Of a DNA stretch of 64,000 nt, positions 1 to 11,546 are shown piece by piece; the stretch's first letter is position 1, and each line of letters opens with the position of its first letter. The position numbers and the translations under genes were made by a program. The notes under the pieces were generated by a model. It was given only the letters and a program-made list of their open reading frames with translations. It did not search any database and was not told where the DNA came from. The DNA is from Cymbidium sinense (Eukaryota; Streptophyta; Magnoliopsida; Asparagales; Orchidaceae), in contig CM038215.1 in assembly GCA_021442155.1 (NCBI GenBank), forward strand, positions 273,213,014 through 273,277,013, given 5' to 3'.

Positions 1-734
1 TTTTAGTTGAGTTTATTTTTTATTTTATTTTTAAGTTTAAGTTTTATTTTTTATTTTTAGGTTTAGGTTTAGGTTTTATTTTATTTTTAGGTTTAGGTTT
101 AAGTTTTATTTAGGTTTGTTTTAGATTTTATTTTTTAGTTTAGGTTTATGTTTATTTTTAGTTTGTTTATTTTATTTAGTTTAGGTTTAGGTTTAGGTTT
201 AGTTTATTTTAGGTTTAAATTTTGGTTTTATTTATTTTAGTTTAGATTTTAGTTTAAGTTTATGTTTATTTTATTTTGTTTATTTTATTTTAGGTTTAGT
301 TTTTTTTAGTTTTGGGTTTAGGTTTTATTTATTATTTATTTTTAGATTTATTTTTTAGGTTTAGGTTTTTATTTTATTATATTTTAGGTTTATTTTATTT
401 TTATTTTACATTTAGTTTTATTTTATTTAGATTTTTTTAAGTTTATTTTATTTTTTAATTTAGTTTTGGTTCTTATTTATTTTATTTTAGTTTTTTTTTT
501 ATTTTATTTTTAGGTTTAGGTTTTATCTTAGGTTTTTATTTTATTTAGGTTTAGGTTTTTTATTTATTTTATTTTTAGGTTTTATTTAGTTTAGGATTAG
601 GTTTTTAGGTTTATAGGGTTTAGGGTATAGGGTTTAGCATTTTAGGGTTTAGGGTTTAGGGTTTAGGGTGTAGTGTTTAGGCTTTAGGGTTTAGGGTTTT
701 TATGGTTTAAGGTTTAGGGTTTAGGATTTAGAGT
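1..734 (+). repeat. Degenerate telomere-like satellite (TTTAGG / TTTATTTTAGG)
   Basis: The tract is built from TTTAGG, TTTAGTTTA and TTTATTTTA words, and changes at about 600 to purer TTTAGGG copies. The + strand has almost no C in the first 530 bases. Orientation is TTTAGGG on +, as in every later satellite block. There is no gene in it. The copies are too degenerate to be an active telomere end, so I read it as an old interstitial or subtelomeric array. Confidence 0.9.
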
Positions 735-753
735 TTCTTTTAAATAAAAAGAA

Positions 754-759
754 TTTATT
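754..759 (-). promoter_or_regulatory. Polyadenylation signal AATAAA of LINE copy 1
   Basis: On the - strand the sequence GAGCAATAAATTC lies about 20 bases before the element joins satellite. Copies 2 and 4 carry GGCAATAAAATNCCCC at the matching place, so the position is conserved within the family. Confidence 0.55.
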
Positions 760-1915
760 GCTCAGAAAAATAGGTACAGGAAGACCATATTAGAGACTAA
801 ACTCAAGAAAAAAGAAACCTCTTGAGAACAAGAGAATCTAAAGAGTTTAGTCCTAAACTAATAAATGAAAGAGCAATAAAGAAAAAAAAGACAAAAGAAA
901 AAAACAAAAGGAAAAATAGGGGACGAATCCATGGAGCTCCAAAAGAACCTCGAAAGAGATGAAGATCCATAAGAAATGGAAACCTGCAACTTGCAACTGA
1001 AAACAACTCTAGTCTTCTAAGAAAAAAGAGACCATTAGTAAGACTCCAGCTCCCTCCAAGAAGAAGAAAAGACCAACTGAAAGAGAACCTACAACAGAAA
1101 TCTCGACAAAGGAGATCAAAAAAACATAAAGAAAAAAACTCAAGGTTGAGATATGAAAAGAAGGATAATCACAATAATGAGGGCATCAAATCCTAAGTGT
1201 ATCCAACTTCAAAGAAGGGTTACAAATAAGAAAAGTCAGACCATAAAATATCAAGGAAAAATCCATCATATCTATATCATACAAAGAAAATATAAACCTA
1301 TCATAATATCCACCAACCAAACAAAAGTGAAGCTAAGGAAACAAAAGAGAGAGGAGACCAATAGATAAAATTAACATAAGGCAATCCCAACAAAATATGA
1401 ACACCTCTTAAAAGAGGAGAAAAGAAGCTACAAGAAAGAGCCCTCAAAGACAAAACCAAGAATACAACAATCCAAAAACCAGGCAAACCAATAAGACAAC
1501 AACACCATCCAAAGCCAAAGGCACCAACCAGGAAAGGAAACAAATAATGAGCACAACAGCACAGAAAAAATGATCAAGGAACAAGTGGACCAAACCAACC
1601 AATAGACAAAAAGAAGAAGGCTAGCAATAGATAAAATAAATAGCTAGAAAAATAACTAGCTAATGGACAAACCACATGCCAAGGACAAAAGGCCAACCAC
1701 CAAGAGAAAAGAACCAACTAAAGAAAGGCAAGTATAGGAACAAAAACCACCAAAAACCAATATCAAGGGCACCAAAAAAAAACTCAAAACATAGGAAGCT
1801 AGAAATCCCAAGCTAGGAGGAAAATTAGCCAAGAATAATTAGATAGAAAACACACAACAAAAGCTCAGCCAATAGAGAAAAAACTAGCCAAAGGAAAAAC
1901 CTCCCAAGGATAGGA
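760..1915 (-). other. A-rich 3' region of LINE copy 1, non-coding
   Basis: This purine-rich stretch (A-rich on +, T/C-rich in the element's sense direction) holds no domain I can recognise. It resembles the 3' regions of LINE copies 3 and 5 in composition, with recurring words such as aaccaac and aagccaa. Short open frames here reflect the base composition. Confidence 0.55.
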
Positions 1916-1919
1916 GAGA

Positions 1920-3780
1920 TTATTTCCAAGAAGCTTTAAAATGAGTTACCCTCGGGAGGAGGGCATAAATCTGAACACTTTTTCTTCTTATAAATAGTTT
2001 TATAACCATGTCCTTTCTCCAAAAAATCTCCATCCAAAAATGAATCATTATTGTTATAAAGGCATGGGGATCGGTGAAGCTATCAATTTCAAATAAGAGC
2101 ATTGAATCATCCACAACATTAGATAAAGGAAAATCAGAAATAGTATGCATTTCAGAATTAGAAGTGAAAGAAAGAACAAAAATAGCTTTATTAAAAAGAC
2201 AATCACCAATATTTTCACCTCCAACAAAATCTAAAGAGTATCCTCCTTGTCTTCATTCATAAAAGAAGCAAGAGAAGCAGAATCCAGATTTTCAATATAA
2301 TCTTCATGTAAGGGATTAAAATAAGATTCAAATCCTTAGAAACACATAACATATTACCAAAATTGACATAATTACCATCCATAGAAAAACCATCATTTTG
2401 AACTGAAATAGAACTATTCATAATGAGAGAGATTGGTATCTAAATCTTATTTTTTAAAGAAAGATCACCAATATTAAAAGATTGTCATGACCAGTTAAAA
2501 TATCAAAAATAAGAACTTTCTTTTCACCACCATTCTTAATCAAAGAAGGCAAAGATATAGTCTCTTTCCCATGATCTAAAGCAGACATAGGAGAAAGAGA
2601 AACAACATCCAACTGATTGGAAGAAATGGTGTTAGCATCAACAATATTCGAACCGTCATCATGAAAGGACTTATGCACAACATCTAAACCATTATAATGA
2701 TTAACCACAACCTCTAAAGTCTTCCCTTTAATAAAATCATCTAAAGAAACACTTAGAGCATGATTATTAGTTAAAACTTTTTTTTAAACATCAAAATTAC
2801 CTTTCACATTAGACAAATCATTAATAGGTAAAACTTTTTTGAAGATTCATAAATTTGGTTTTGCAAAACATCAAAATTTTGAAAAGCATATTTTATTATC
2901 CAACTTGAGAGAATCATCAGTTTTCAACAATTGAATTCTTCTTGGTGATTTTCTTCTAAGAGAGGGATGAGCAATAAAGCATTCAAATTTCATGCCCATG
3001 AATCTTACAATGATTACAAAAAATGGGAAAGCTCTCAAAAATAACTTTTGAAAGTAATCACATTTCTCTGAACCCAACCAAATTTCTTTTGGATATTTTT
3101 TTAGTAATATCAATCTCTACAAGAATTCTAGCAATAGGCTAGAAGAAGCATTTGCTTGATCAACTTGCAAAGGCCAACCAAAAATCAACCCAATAGCATA
3201 AAGAAATTGATAATTAAATAGTTGAATCCTCATGTTAGGTAAAGAAATCCAAATTGGAACATAAGAGACTCTTCATTAACATCAAACACAGGCATCCAAT
3301 TCAGAATACGTATTTGACAATTAAAAACATAGTAAGAACGCCTAGAAAACATTACTCTATAATCAAGGTCATTAGAATGTTTAATTAGAACATGCCTTGC
3401 ATCAATCAGCCCAATAGAAAAAGAACCAGATAAATTTAACCTATCAAAAAAAGAACGAATATCTTCCTTCTTTGGTCATTTAAATGAAAACTTTCCAATG
3501 AAAAAAAGCAAAAGGCTCAGTTAATATTTTAATATCCTCATCTGAAATCCTAATTACCAGAGTATCTTTAAAAGTCTTATGAAGAAAATTCAAAGGAGGC
3601 TCGGTGGAGGAATTCTCACCAACTAAAGCCTCTTTGAAAGATTTAGTAACAACAGGTAATTTAGAGGTAGGGCAACCCAAAAAATCTGATGCCCTAGCAG
3701 GATCCGTCAACACAAGGGATTTACCCCATGGATTTGAACGATGCCATGAGTCATGGTGTGGTGAAACAGGTCGAGATCAA
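1920..3780 (-). pseudogene. LINE ORF1 (DUF4283-type domain and CCHC zinc knuckle), broken
   Basis: ORF1 of plant L1-like elements encodes a nucleic-acid-binding protein that coats the element RNA. Here the N-terminal part near 3713 reads TDPARAS...TKSFKEALVG, matching the KSFKDALAG block of ORF1 in LINE copy 4. Near 2960-3020 a zinc knuckle is visible, FCNHCKIHGHE, followed after a one-base frame change by FECFIAHPS. The C-x2-C-x4-H part is intact, and the last Cys lies in the shifted frame. A run ARILVEID near 3110-3140 also matches copy 4. The frame is interrupted many times, so no protein is expected. The region below about 2400 is assigned to the ORF1 C-terminus only by position. Confidence 0.7.
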
Positions 3781-3857
3781 GCCAACTATAGAATCCAAGA
3801 GAGAAAGCACAAAAACTCACCAAGAATGTGAGGGATCCCAAAATTGCTCAATAAGAG

Positions 3858-5884
3858 GGTTTAGTTTAGTTTTAGGGTTTAGGTTTTAGGTTTAGTGTTT
3901 GTAGTTATTGTGGGTTTTATTAGGTTTTATGGTTATTATTAGTTTATTATTTTTATGTTTAGTTTAGTTAGTTTAGATTTATTTTTATAGTTTTATAGTT
4001 ATTATTTTAGGTTAGTTTAGGTGTATTATTATTGGGTGTGGTGTTAGTTTAATTTATTAGTTTATTTAGTTTGTTTATTTCTTATGGTTTACTTTGTTTT
4101 AGTTTATTTATTAGTTATTATTAGTTATTTATAATTTATTATTATTTTAAATTTAGTTAGTTGGTTTATTATTAGTTTTATTTTAGATTATTATTTTTTA
4201 GTTTATTATTATTAAGTTTATGTTTTATTTAGTTTTATTATTATTATTTAATTTATTTATTTAGTTAGGGAGTTTATTATTTATTATTTATTAGTTAGTT
4301 TATTATTATTTTATTATTATTAGTTTAGTTAGTTAGTTATGGTTTATATTATTATTATTAGTTTTTTATTAGTTTAGTTTTAGTTTTTTTTTTTTATTTT
4401 TTTATTATTATGTTTATTTTATTAGTTAGTTTTATTAGTTTGGGTTTGGGTTTAGTTTGTTTTAATTTATTATTTGTTATTAGTTATTATTATTAGTTTA
4501 TTAGTTTAGTTTTAGTGTTTTTTATTTATTAATGTTTAGGTTTATTTATTAATTATTTAGTTTTATTAATTACTTTTTATTTAGTTTGTTTATTACTTTA
4601 TTAGTTTATTAGTTAGTTAGTTATTTATTTAGTTTAGTTAGTTATTATTATTAGTTTATGGTTTTATTATTATTTAGGTTTTAGTTAATTTTAGTTAGAG
4701 GTTTAGTTTTATTAGTTTAGTTTTGTTAGTTTATTTGTTAGTTTAGTAGTTTAGTTTATTAGTTTTATTATTTTTTGGTTATGGGTTTAGGTTTAGTTTA
4801 ATTATTAATTTTTTAGTTTAGTTTATGGTTTAGTTTTTTATTAGTTATTATTGGTTATTTATTATTTTTTATTATTATTATAAGTTTAATTAGTTTTTTA
4901 TTATTAGTTTAGTTTTAGATTAGTTTTTTTTAGTTTATTATTATTATTAATTTATGTTTATTATTATTATTATTTTATTATTATTTGGTTTATTTATTTA
5001 GTTTGGGTTTAGGGTTTAGTTATTTAATTATTTATTAGTTAGTTTATTATTAGTTTTATTATTATTATTAGTTTATTAGTTTAGTTACTTAGTTATTAAT
5101 TATTATTATTATTATTAATTTTTATCAGTTTAGTTATTGTTAGTTAGTTTTATTATTATTATTATTAGTTTGTTTATTAGGTTTATTAGTTTAGTTATTT
5201 AGTTAACTTTTCTTTATTTAGTTATTAGTTTATTAGTTTATTAATGGTAAGTTATTATTAGTTTTTTTAGTTAGGTGTTTTATTATTAGTTTATTATTAG
5301 TTATTAGTTAGTTTATTAGGTTTAGTTATTATTATGTTTATTTATTAGTTAGTTTTTATGGTTTATTAGTTTAGGTTTAGGGTTTAGTTTTAGTTAGTTA
5401 TTTAGTAATTTATTATTAGTTATTATTATTAGTTTATTAGTCTAGTTTTAGTGTTTATTATTTATTAGGGTTTAGGTTTATTTATTAGTTAGTTTAGTTT
5501 TATTAGTTAGTTTTTTAGTTGGTTAGTTTATTAGTTTATTAGTTATTAATTATAGTTATTAGTTTTAAATTGTTAGTTTTAGTTTTATTAGTTTTATTTA
5601 GTTTATTATTAGTTCTAGTTTTTTATTAGTTATTATTAGTTTAGTTTATTTTTAGTTAGTTTATTAGTATGGTTTTTTGTTTATGTTTAATATAGTTATT
5701 AGTTTGTTTATTAGTTTTGTTCATTTTTGTTTTTATTAGTTCATTAGATTTCTAGTTATTATTTAGTTAGTGTAGCTTAGTTTATTTTATTAGTTTTTTT
5801 TTAGTTTATTATTAGTTTTTGTTTATTATAAGTTTATTAGTTTTAGTTTTCGTTAGTTTAGTTTAGTGTTTTGTTAGTTTATTA
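3858..5884 (+). repeat. TTA/TTAG-rich satellite variant block
   Basis: About 2 kb of short words TTATTA, TTAGTTTA and TTAGTTAG, unlike the TTTATTTTAGG pattern elsewhere. TTTAGGG is rare inside it (for example near 5000 and 5385). The + strand is again almost free of C. It lies between LINE copy 1 and a purer TTTAGGG block, and holds no gene. I infer a diverged sublineage of the same telomere-derived satellite. Confidence 0.8.
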
Positions 5885-6040
5885 TTAGGGCTTAAGGTTT
5901 AGGGTTTAGGGATTAGGGTTTCAGATATGGGGTTTAAGCTTTTAGGGATTATGGTTTAGAGTTTAGGGTTAGTTTTAGGGTTTAGGGTTTAGGTTTTTGG
6001 TTTAGGGTTCATGTTTTAATTTATGGCTTAGGATTGTTCA
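5885..6040 (+). repeat. Purer TTTAGGG block before GRP copy 1
   Basis: Consecutive near-consensus TTTAGGG units with substitutions (for example ATTAGGG, TTCAGAT). A purer block of this kind directly precedes most GRP retrocopies in the window. Confidence 0.85.
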
Positions 6041-6522
6041 TTATTTTTATAGAGAACAAATTCATATTCAACATTTCTTCTTTTAGATTTCATCAACCAA
6101 GTTACACACCAAGTTCTCTAAGACACAAGTGGCATAGATCAAAATGAGCACATAGAGCAAATCAAAACCTTAGATAACTAGAACCATCTCAACTGTAAAG
6201 ACATAGTTTCATAAGTAGCAGGTTGGATCGATCGTTCTACCATTTCTCTAGTTCCCATCAGAGCCACCCTGGCCTTTCGAGTAGCGGGGTCCATCATCAT
6301 ATCCCCAATTTCTCCCCCTGGAACCACCAAGGCTGTAACCTCTGTCACCCCTCCTACCTCCATAACAACCACTGCTCCAATCACCACCTCCATATCCACC
6401 AACACATCCAGATCCCCCACCACCACTACGATAACCGCCGCCATCCCCTTCGCCTCCACCGCCAGATTTAGATTAAGCCTAGTTGATAGTGATGTTCGTG
6501 TCATTAAGGTTCATCCCATTCT
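6041..6522 (-). pseudogene. GRP retrocopy 1 (3' part of a glycine-rich RNA-binding protein mRNA)
   Basis: On the - strand this reads from the end of the RRM (INLNDTNITIN-type start, matching the consensus NITVNQAQSRS) through a glycine-rich tail with GGY and GG(S/R) runs, then about 240 bases of 3' UTR, ending in TTGTTCTCT and an A-rich stretch. Plant GRPs of this type join one RRM to a glycine-rich C-terminus and bind RNA in nucleus and cytoplasm. Only the last few RRM residues and the tail are present. The frame is disrupted. The 5' breakpoint abuts CTTAAGG telomere-like sequence, the same place as in the other copies. The frame seen on the + strand (His-rich) is the shadow of this pseudogene. 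Confidence 0.85.
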
Positions 6523-7806
6523 TAAGGTTTAGCTTTAAGTTTAGGTTTATATTTGAATTTATTTAGTTACTTTAGGTTTAGGTTTAGGGTTTGGGGTTTA
6601 GAGTTTAGGGTTTAGGGTTAGGGTTTAGAGTTTAGGGTTTTAGTTTTAGGGTTTAGGGTTTAGGGTTAGGGATTAAGCTTTAGGGTTTAGGATTTTTTAT
6701 GGTTTTAGGTTTAGGGTTTAAGGTTTAAGGTTTAAGGTTTAGAGTTTAGGTTTTATGGTTTAGTGGTTAGGGTTTAATTTTAGGGTTTTTAGGGTTTACG
6801 ATTTAGGGTTTAAGGTTAGCTCAGGGTTTAAGGTTTGCTCAGTGTTTAAGGTTTAGGCTTTAGGGTTTATGGTTTAGGTTTATGGTTATGGTTTAGAGGG
6901 TTTAGTTTTAGGGTTGTAGGTTTACGGTTTAGGGTTTAGGGTTAGTTTTTGGGTTTAGAATTTAGGATTTAGGACTTAGGCTTTATGGTTTAGGGTTTTT
7001 TTTTAAAATTAAGTAAACTGGTAGGTTTACCTTTATTTAGTTTTTCTTTTGTTTTATTAGTTAATTTTATTTTTTATTTAAGTTTATTTTTTTATTTAGC
7101 TTACTTTATTTATTTTAGGTTTATTTATTTTAGTTTCTATTTTTCTATTTTAGTTTACTTTTTTAGGTTTAGGTTTAGGTTTAGGTTTAGGTTTATTTTT
7201 TAGTTTAGTTTTATTTCTATTTTATTTTTTAGTTTTAGGTTTTATTTTTTATTTTTAGGTTTAGATTTAGGTTTCAATTTTATTTTTTAGCTTTAAGTTT
7301 TAGGTTTTTATTTTAGGCTTTTTTCAAGGTTTTATTTTTAGTTTATTTTATTTTATTTAGTTTATGGTTTAGGTTTAGGTTTAGGTTTTATTTATTTTAG
7401 TTTAGTTTATGCTAGTTTAGGTTTAGGTTAATGTTATTTTGATTATTTTAGGTTTAAGTCTTTGTTTTTAGTATAGGGTTTAGGTTTAATTTTTTATTTA
7501 TTTTTAGGTTTATTTTTTAGGTTTAGGTTTTTATTTAGTTTTTATTTTATTTTATTTTTGGTTTATTTTAATTTTATTTTACCTTTGTATTTTATTTTAT
7601 TTAGGTTAATTATTTTTAGTTTACTTTTATTTTTTAGTTTAGTTTAGGTTTTTATTTATTTTATTTTGGTTTAGTTTTTATTTTTTATTTTATTTTATTT
7701 TAGGTTTAAGTTTAGGTTTAGGTTTAAGTTTTAGTTTAGGTTTTTATTTTATTTTATTTTCTTACTTTATTTATGTTTACATTTTTTTAATTATTTTATT
7801 TTTAGG
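6523..7806 (+). repeat. Telomere-like satellite with higher-order module
   Basis: This begins with the linker that follows several GRP copies (ATTTATTTAGTTACTTTAGG near 6558-6580), continues as degenerate TTTAGGG to about 6990, and changes at the module AAGTAAACTGGTAGG (near 7013) into TTTATTTTAGG-type repeat. It ends in a T tract where LINE copy 2 starts. No gene. Confidence 0.88.
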
Positions 7807-7836
7807 TTTTTTTTGGGAAACCCCATGTTAGGGGTA

Positions 7837-7843
7837 TTTTATT
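7837..7843 (-). promoter_or_regulatory. Polyadenylation signal AATAAAA of LINE copy 2
   Basis: The - strand shows GGCAATAAAATACCCC about 25 bases before the terminal A tract. The same block is present at the 3' end of copy 4. Confidence 0.6.
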
Positions 7844-8489
7844 GCCACAAAAAGAGGGTTACAACATCCTTAAAGGGGATAAACTCCAGAACTATTTCTC
7901 AAAGAGCTACAATACGTAACCGAACGAAGTAAATATCTAAGTACATCCAAAAGCAAAAGAAGGGATTAAAGAAATCAAAAGATACAATTAGATTAACATA
8001 AAAAGCCAAAGAAAGATTAGGGCCAATGCTCTGCAGGACGTGAGAATGCATGACACTATGGAGAAAACCTGCAAGAGGACAAGAGAGAAGCACCTGCAAA
8101 AATGTAAACAAAAAAAATTAGAGCAGTTAAGGTAATACAAACATAATCATAACTAAAAATAGCATAATCTAAGAATGATAGTAAAGAATTGCAATAGAGT
8201 AAGCTCAAGCTCAGTCACACCAAGTTGGGGCAGATGCAAATATACGCATCCAAACTTCAGCAGAAGGGTTACATCACAAGAGCTACTACCAAACCAAAAG
8301 GAAGTGAAATCATCACATCCATCATAGCCAACAAACCTATCAGAAGATAACAGCCAGTTGTTGAAAGTCTTATGGGCTTTATTACTTGCAAACCTAAACA
8401 AAACTATATATAATATAGAGAGGAAATTGCAAAGGGCAGAAAGATAAGGGGTCCCATGTAGGAAAATTATCATCAATATAGTCACCTTG

Positions 8490-8722
8490 ACATGAGGATA
8501 CTTATACATATGAAACAGGCCAACATAAAAACCATCCACAAGAAAACAACAGAGAAGCTCTAAATTAAGCAAGTCGATGAGCCTATAAGTAACACCATCC
8601 CAAACATGAGGATACTTATACATATGAAATAGGCCAGCATAAAAACCATCCACAAGAAAACAACAGAAGAGGTAGCTGAAATTAAGCAAAGATGAGCCTA
8701 TAAGTAACACCATCCCAAACAT
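8490..8722 (-). repeat. 114-115 bp tandem duplication in the 3' region of LINE copy 2
   Basis: CATGAGGATACTTATACATA occurs at 8491 and again at 8605, and AAGTAACACCATCCCAAACA at 8587 and 8702. The two units are nearly identical, so this duplication is much younger than the general decay of the element. Copy 4 shows no such duplication in the matching place (near 20940-21060). Confidence 0.85.
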
Positions 8723-11546
8723 ATGATATATATATGAATCTTTCAGAGTCACTAGAAGCAAAGTCAGAAAATGAGCCCAATCATAGAAATGATGATGTGA
8801 ACAAACCCCTTGATATCCATATCAGGTTGGCAAAAGCATTTGTAAAGGAAGGCAGCCAATACCAAAAATAGCACCAAATAAAGATAGTCGAACTACAACT
8901 CCGATGTGACATCTTGGACAAAAAATTGGATAATCCAGATCAACAAACAACCAAGACAGCAAGACAGCAAATGACAACAGCAGTCCAAAGTACCACCCAT
9001 TTAGAATAGATATTACATTCTAAGGAGATAGCAATAGAAGCCTAACTAAACCCAGATGGCAATAGAAACAACATCAGTTAATGTAGATCATAGCTATCAA
9101 GAAATGAGCAGCATCCCAGACACAAATAGCAAGGGCAATCAAAAAGCCAACCCCAATAACAAAATAGTTAGTGAAACATTAGAACCCAACAGAGGATAAA
9201 TCAGAATGGGGATTCAAATTAGGGTCCTCATTAGTATTAAGAAAAAACAAGACAACAGATAAGTAAGACAAAAAATAGCCAAGATAGTAGCAGCCAAGAC
9301 AACCACATCCAAGACAGCAAGGGACAGCAAGATGGCCATAGAGCCTCTCAATCAAAGAAGACATTACAATAGTAGCAACCAAGTAGATAGATCATAGAAA
9401 TATGGATCAAAAAAGAAGCAGCCCAAACACTAATGACCAAAAATAATCAGAACAATAAAGTTAGAAATAGCTTGTTGAACATAGGAACCTAAAGTCCTAC
9501 AACGAACAAAGATAGAGCCAACATTGGAATCCTGAGAAACAAGGATAACAAATATGCAAGACAATAAATAGCCAAGAAAATGAAAATCAGCTAGCTGACC
9601 AGAGAACCACCCAGTCAGAATAAACAGTGCAATAGATACAAGTTTAACTGAAAGATGATGGAGAAAAGAGCAGCAGATAAAGTAGTCCATAGAATTCAGA
9701 TGATAAGCATATAATAAACCAATAAGGAGATTCAAATCAAAAGCCACCAAGAAGTAAACAACTTCAATAGAGGCTTGTTGAACAAAACAAACCAAAACAC
9801 CGAGCGACATGTAGAGTATTAGTCAGTTCAAGACAATAGTTTCCAGTTGTTAACACAAAATAGTCGAGAAAAAAATCACGGAATAATAACCACAAAGACA
9901 AGGGTAGCAATAAAAGAAAAATTACACCCACCATATAAAATTCAAATAAAAAATAGAGATGTAAAGTAGCAATAGAAAGGGTTCAAAAGATAATCAACAG
10001 AAAAAACCTTCCAGATAAAGATGATCAAGCTAGCAGCTAAACCCACAACCACATTAAAGGCAAATTGAGAAGCCATAAAGGAAGTCCAAACCTGCAAGGA
10101 ATTAATAAAATTGAATAGGAAATTGCAAAATCTCTCTTGGCAGATTGGGAATATGAGGTTGGGCAAAATAATAAGACAACACCAACCCTGGCGAACGGAT
10201 AAATAACCCCGATAACGACTTCTTTGGATAAAAGACTAAATGATCAAGACCATCCAATAATCATGAAAGAAAATAATAGCAAGTTGGCCATAAAACTAAC
10301 CATTCAAATTATACAATGCATAAATTAAACCCCAGAAAGTTAAGGAAGAAGTCTGGCCAAGACTAGCTGAACCAGGATATAAAAAATAGCAGCTGGTGAA
10401 AATAGTAGCATCCCAGGTTTTAATAGCACAAACATTCAGAAAAATGAGATATAAGAAATAGTCAAGCAAAAAAATAAAAGCCATCTTATAGTCTACAACC
10501 TCAATAGAGGCCAACTGAACAAAATAAAAGAAAACCCCAGAAGCAGAATGAGGAGCAATAATCTAGATTAGCCAACATCCAGGATAGTAATTACCAACAA
10601 GCTGGAACTACAAAAATTTTAACAGAGTCAAAAGGTAAAAAAACAATAGATTAGTTGATCAACAGTAGCCTGGATGAGAACAATAAAGATAGTCAGAAGA
10701 ACACCAGGCAACAAAAAGCTAACAAACACAAGGTTAGATAATAGGACAGTGAATCCAGAAATCCAACAGCCATAGGTTAAAATAACACTACAATTATTGC
10801 AACCATAGGATAAGCCAATAAAAAGCAGTGGGGCAAGAGAGCTACCATAAGGGTTCAAAAGGTTATTATCAATGAAATCCATTAGAGAAATCAGTCTAGT
10901 AGTAGAACTACCCTCCTCAGAGAAATCAGATTGAAAGGAATTCATTAAACAATACCAAACCTGCAAAGAACCATTAATAATAACAAAGGTATTGCATTTT
11001 CTTTCCATGCAGGCATGTAAGCTGGGGTTAGCAAATACATTCAACAAATACATTAAACCAACTCAAGATTTTGGAGAAAGGGCAGCCCCAATAATTAAAC
11101 CTTTAATATAGATGTAGCATCCGAAGCGGCAAGACCCCAAACAAGGTTTGGATAATTAAACCAACGATGCCACTTAGAAAGAAAGGACGAAGTAATATGA
11201 TGCAGCAAATTCCAAAGAAGTAGCAGTACATTAATAGTAAAAATAGTAGAGGCAATAAGCTCCCAATTAAAGCTAAGATAATTAAACCAACAACAAGTGC
11301 CACAGAGATCAACAAGTAAACAACAAGGGATATCAGGTTGATGCATCAACAAAGACCAAAGAAATAATAATAGTAAATAGAAAATGATCAAGCAATAAAA
11401 GAGGTATTGATACAGGTGAATCCAATATGTTAGATTAATTTTTGAGATAAGGAAACCCAGTATTGTCCAGATTAACCAAGCCATGCAAATGTTTAGGAAG
11501 GGTTAGTTGATCAAAGAATTTTATTCCATCCAATCTAGCACCCAAG

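Larger units (their letters stand above)
735..3857 (-). mobile_element. L1-like LINE copy 1, internally deleted (ORF1 plus 3' region, no ORF2)
   Basis: On the - strand this begins at about 3857 with a short leader, runs through a decayed ORF1, and then passes at about 1915 directly into an A-rich 3' region like those of the other LINE copies. It ends near 735 after an AATAAA signal and a short A-rich end joined to telomere-like repeat. Endonuclease, reverse transcriptase and RNase H are all missing, so about 4 kb has been lost compared with copy 4 (20435-29948). The order ORF1 then 3' region is kept, which suggests an internal deletion or recombination rather than ordinary 5' truncation. The exact outer edges are uncertain by about 10-20 bases because they merge with satellite. 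Confidence 0.75.
7807..11546 (-). mobile_element. L1-like LINE copy 2, 5'-truncated (3' region plus last codons of ORF2)
   Basis: The - strand starts at 11546 inside the last ~40 codons of ORF2. It reads GxKFFDQLTLPKHLHGLVN, homologous to the ORF2 end of copy 4 (near 24130-24230), and stops soon after. About 3.6 kb of 3' region follows, ending with GGCAATAAAATACCCC and an A tract (T tract at 7807-7814). The 5' edge is followed by AGGTTTT and the 3' edge is preceded by the same seven bases, a possible target-site duplication inside satellite sequence. No complete coding region remains. Confidence 0.85.

Noticed and set aside
803..1543. Short frames in the first LINE 3' region
   Set aside because: They overlap on both strands in purine-rich sequence with no conserved residues, so are chance frames.
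6223..6471. His-rich frames on + opposite the GRP copies (also at 13760, 47689, 49200, 49273, 55129, 58997)
   Set aside because: They are the antisense of glycine-rich codons (GGN read as NCC, and so on). The UTR, A tract and RRM residues all place the real sense strand on -.
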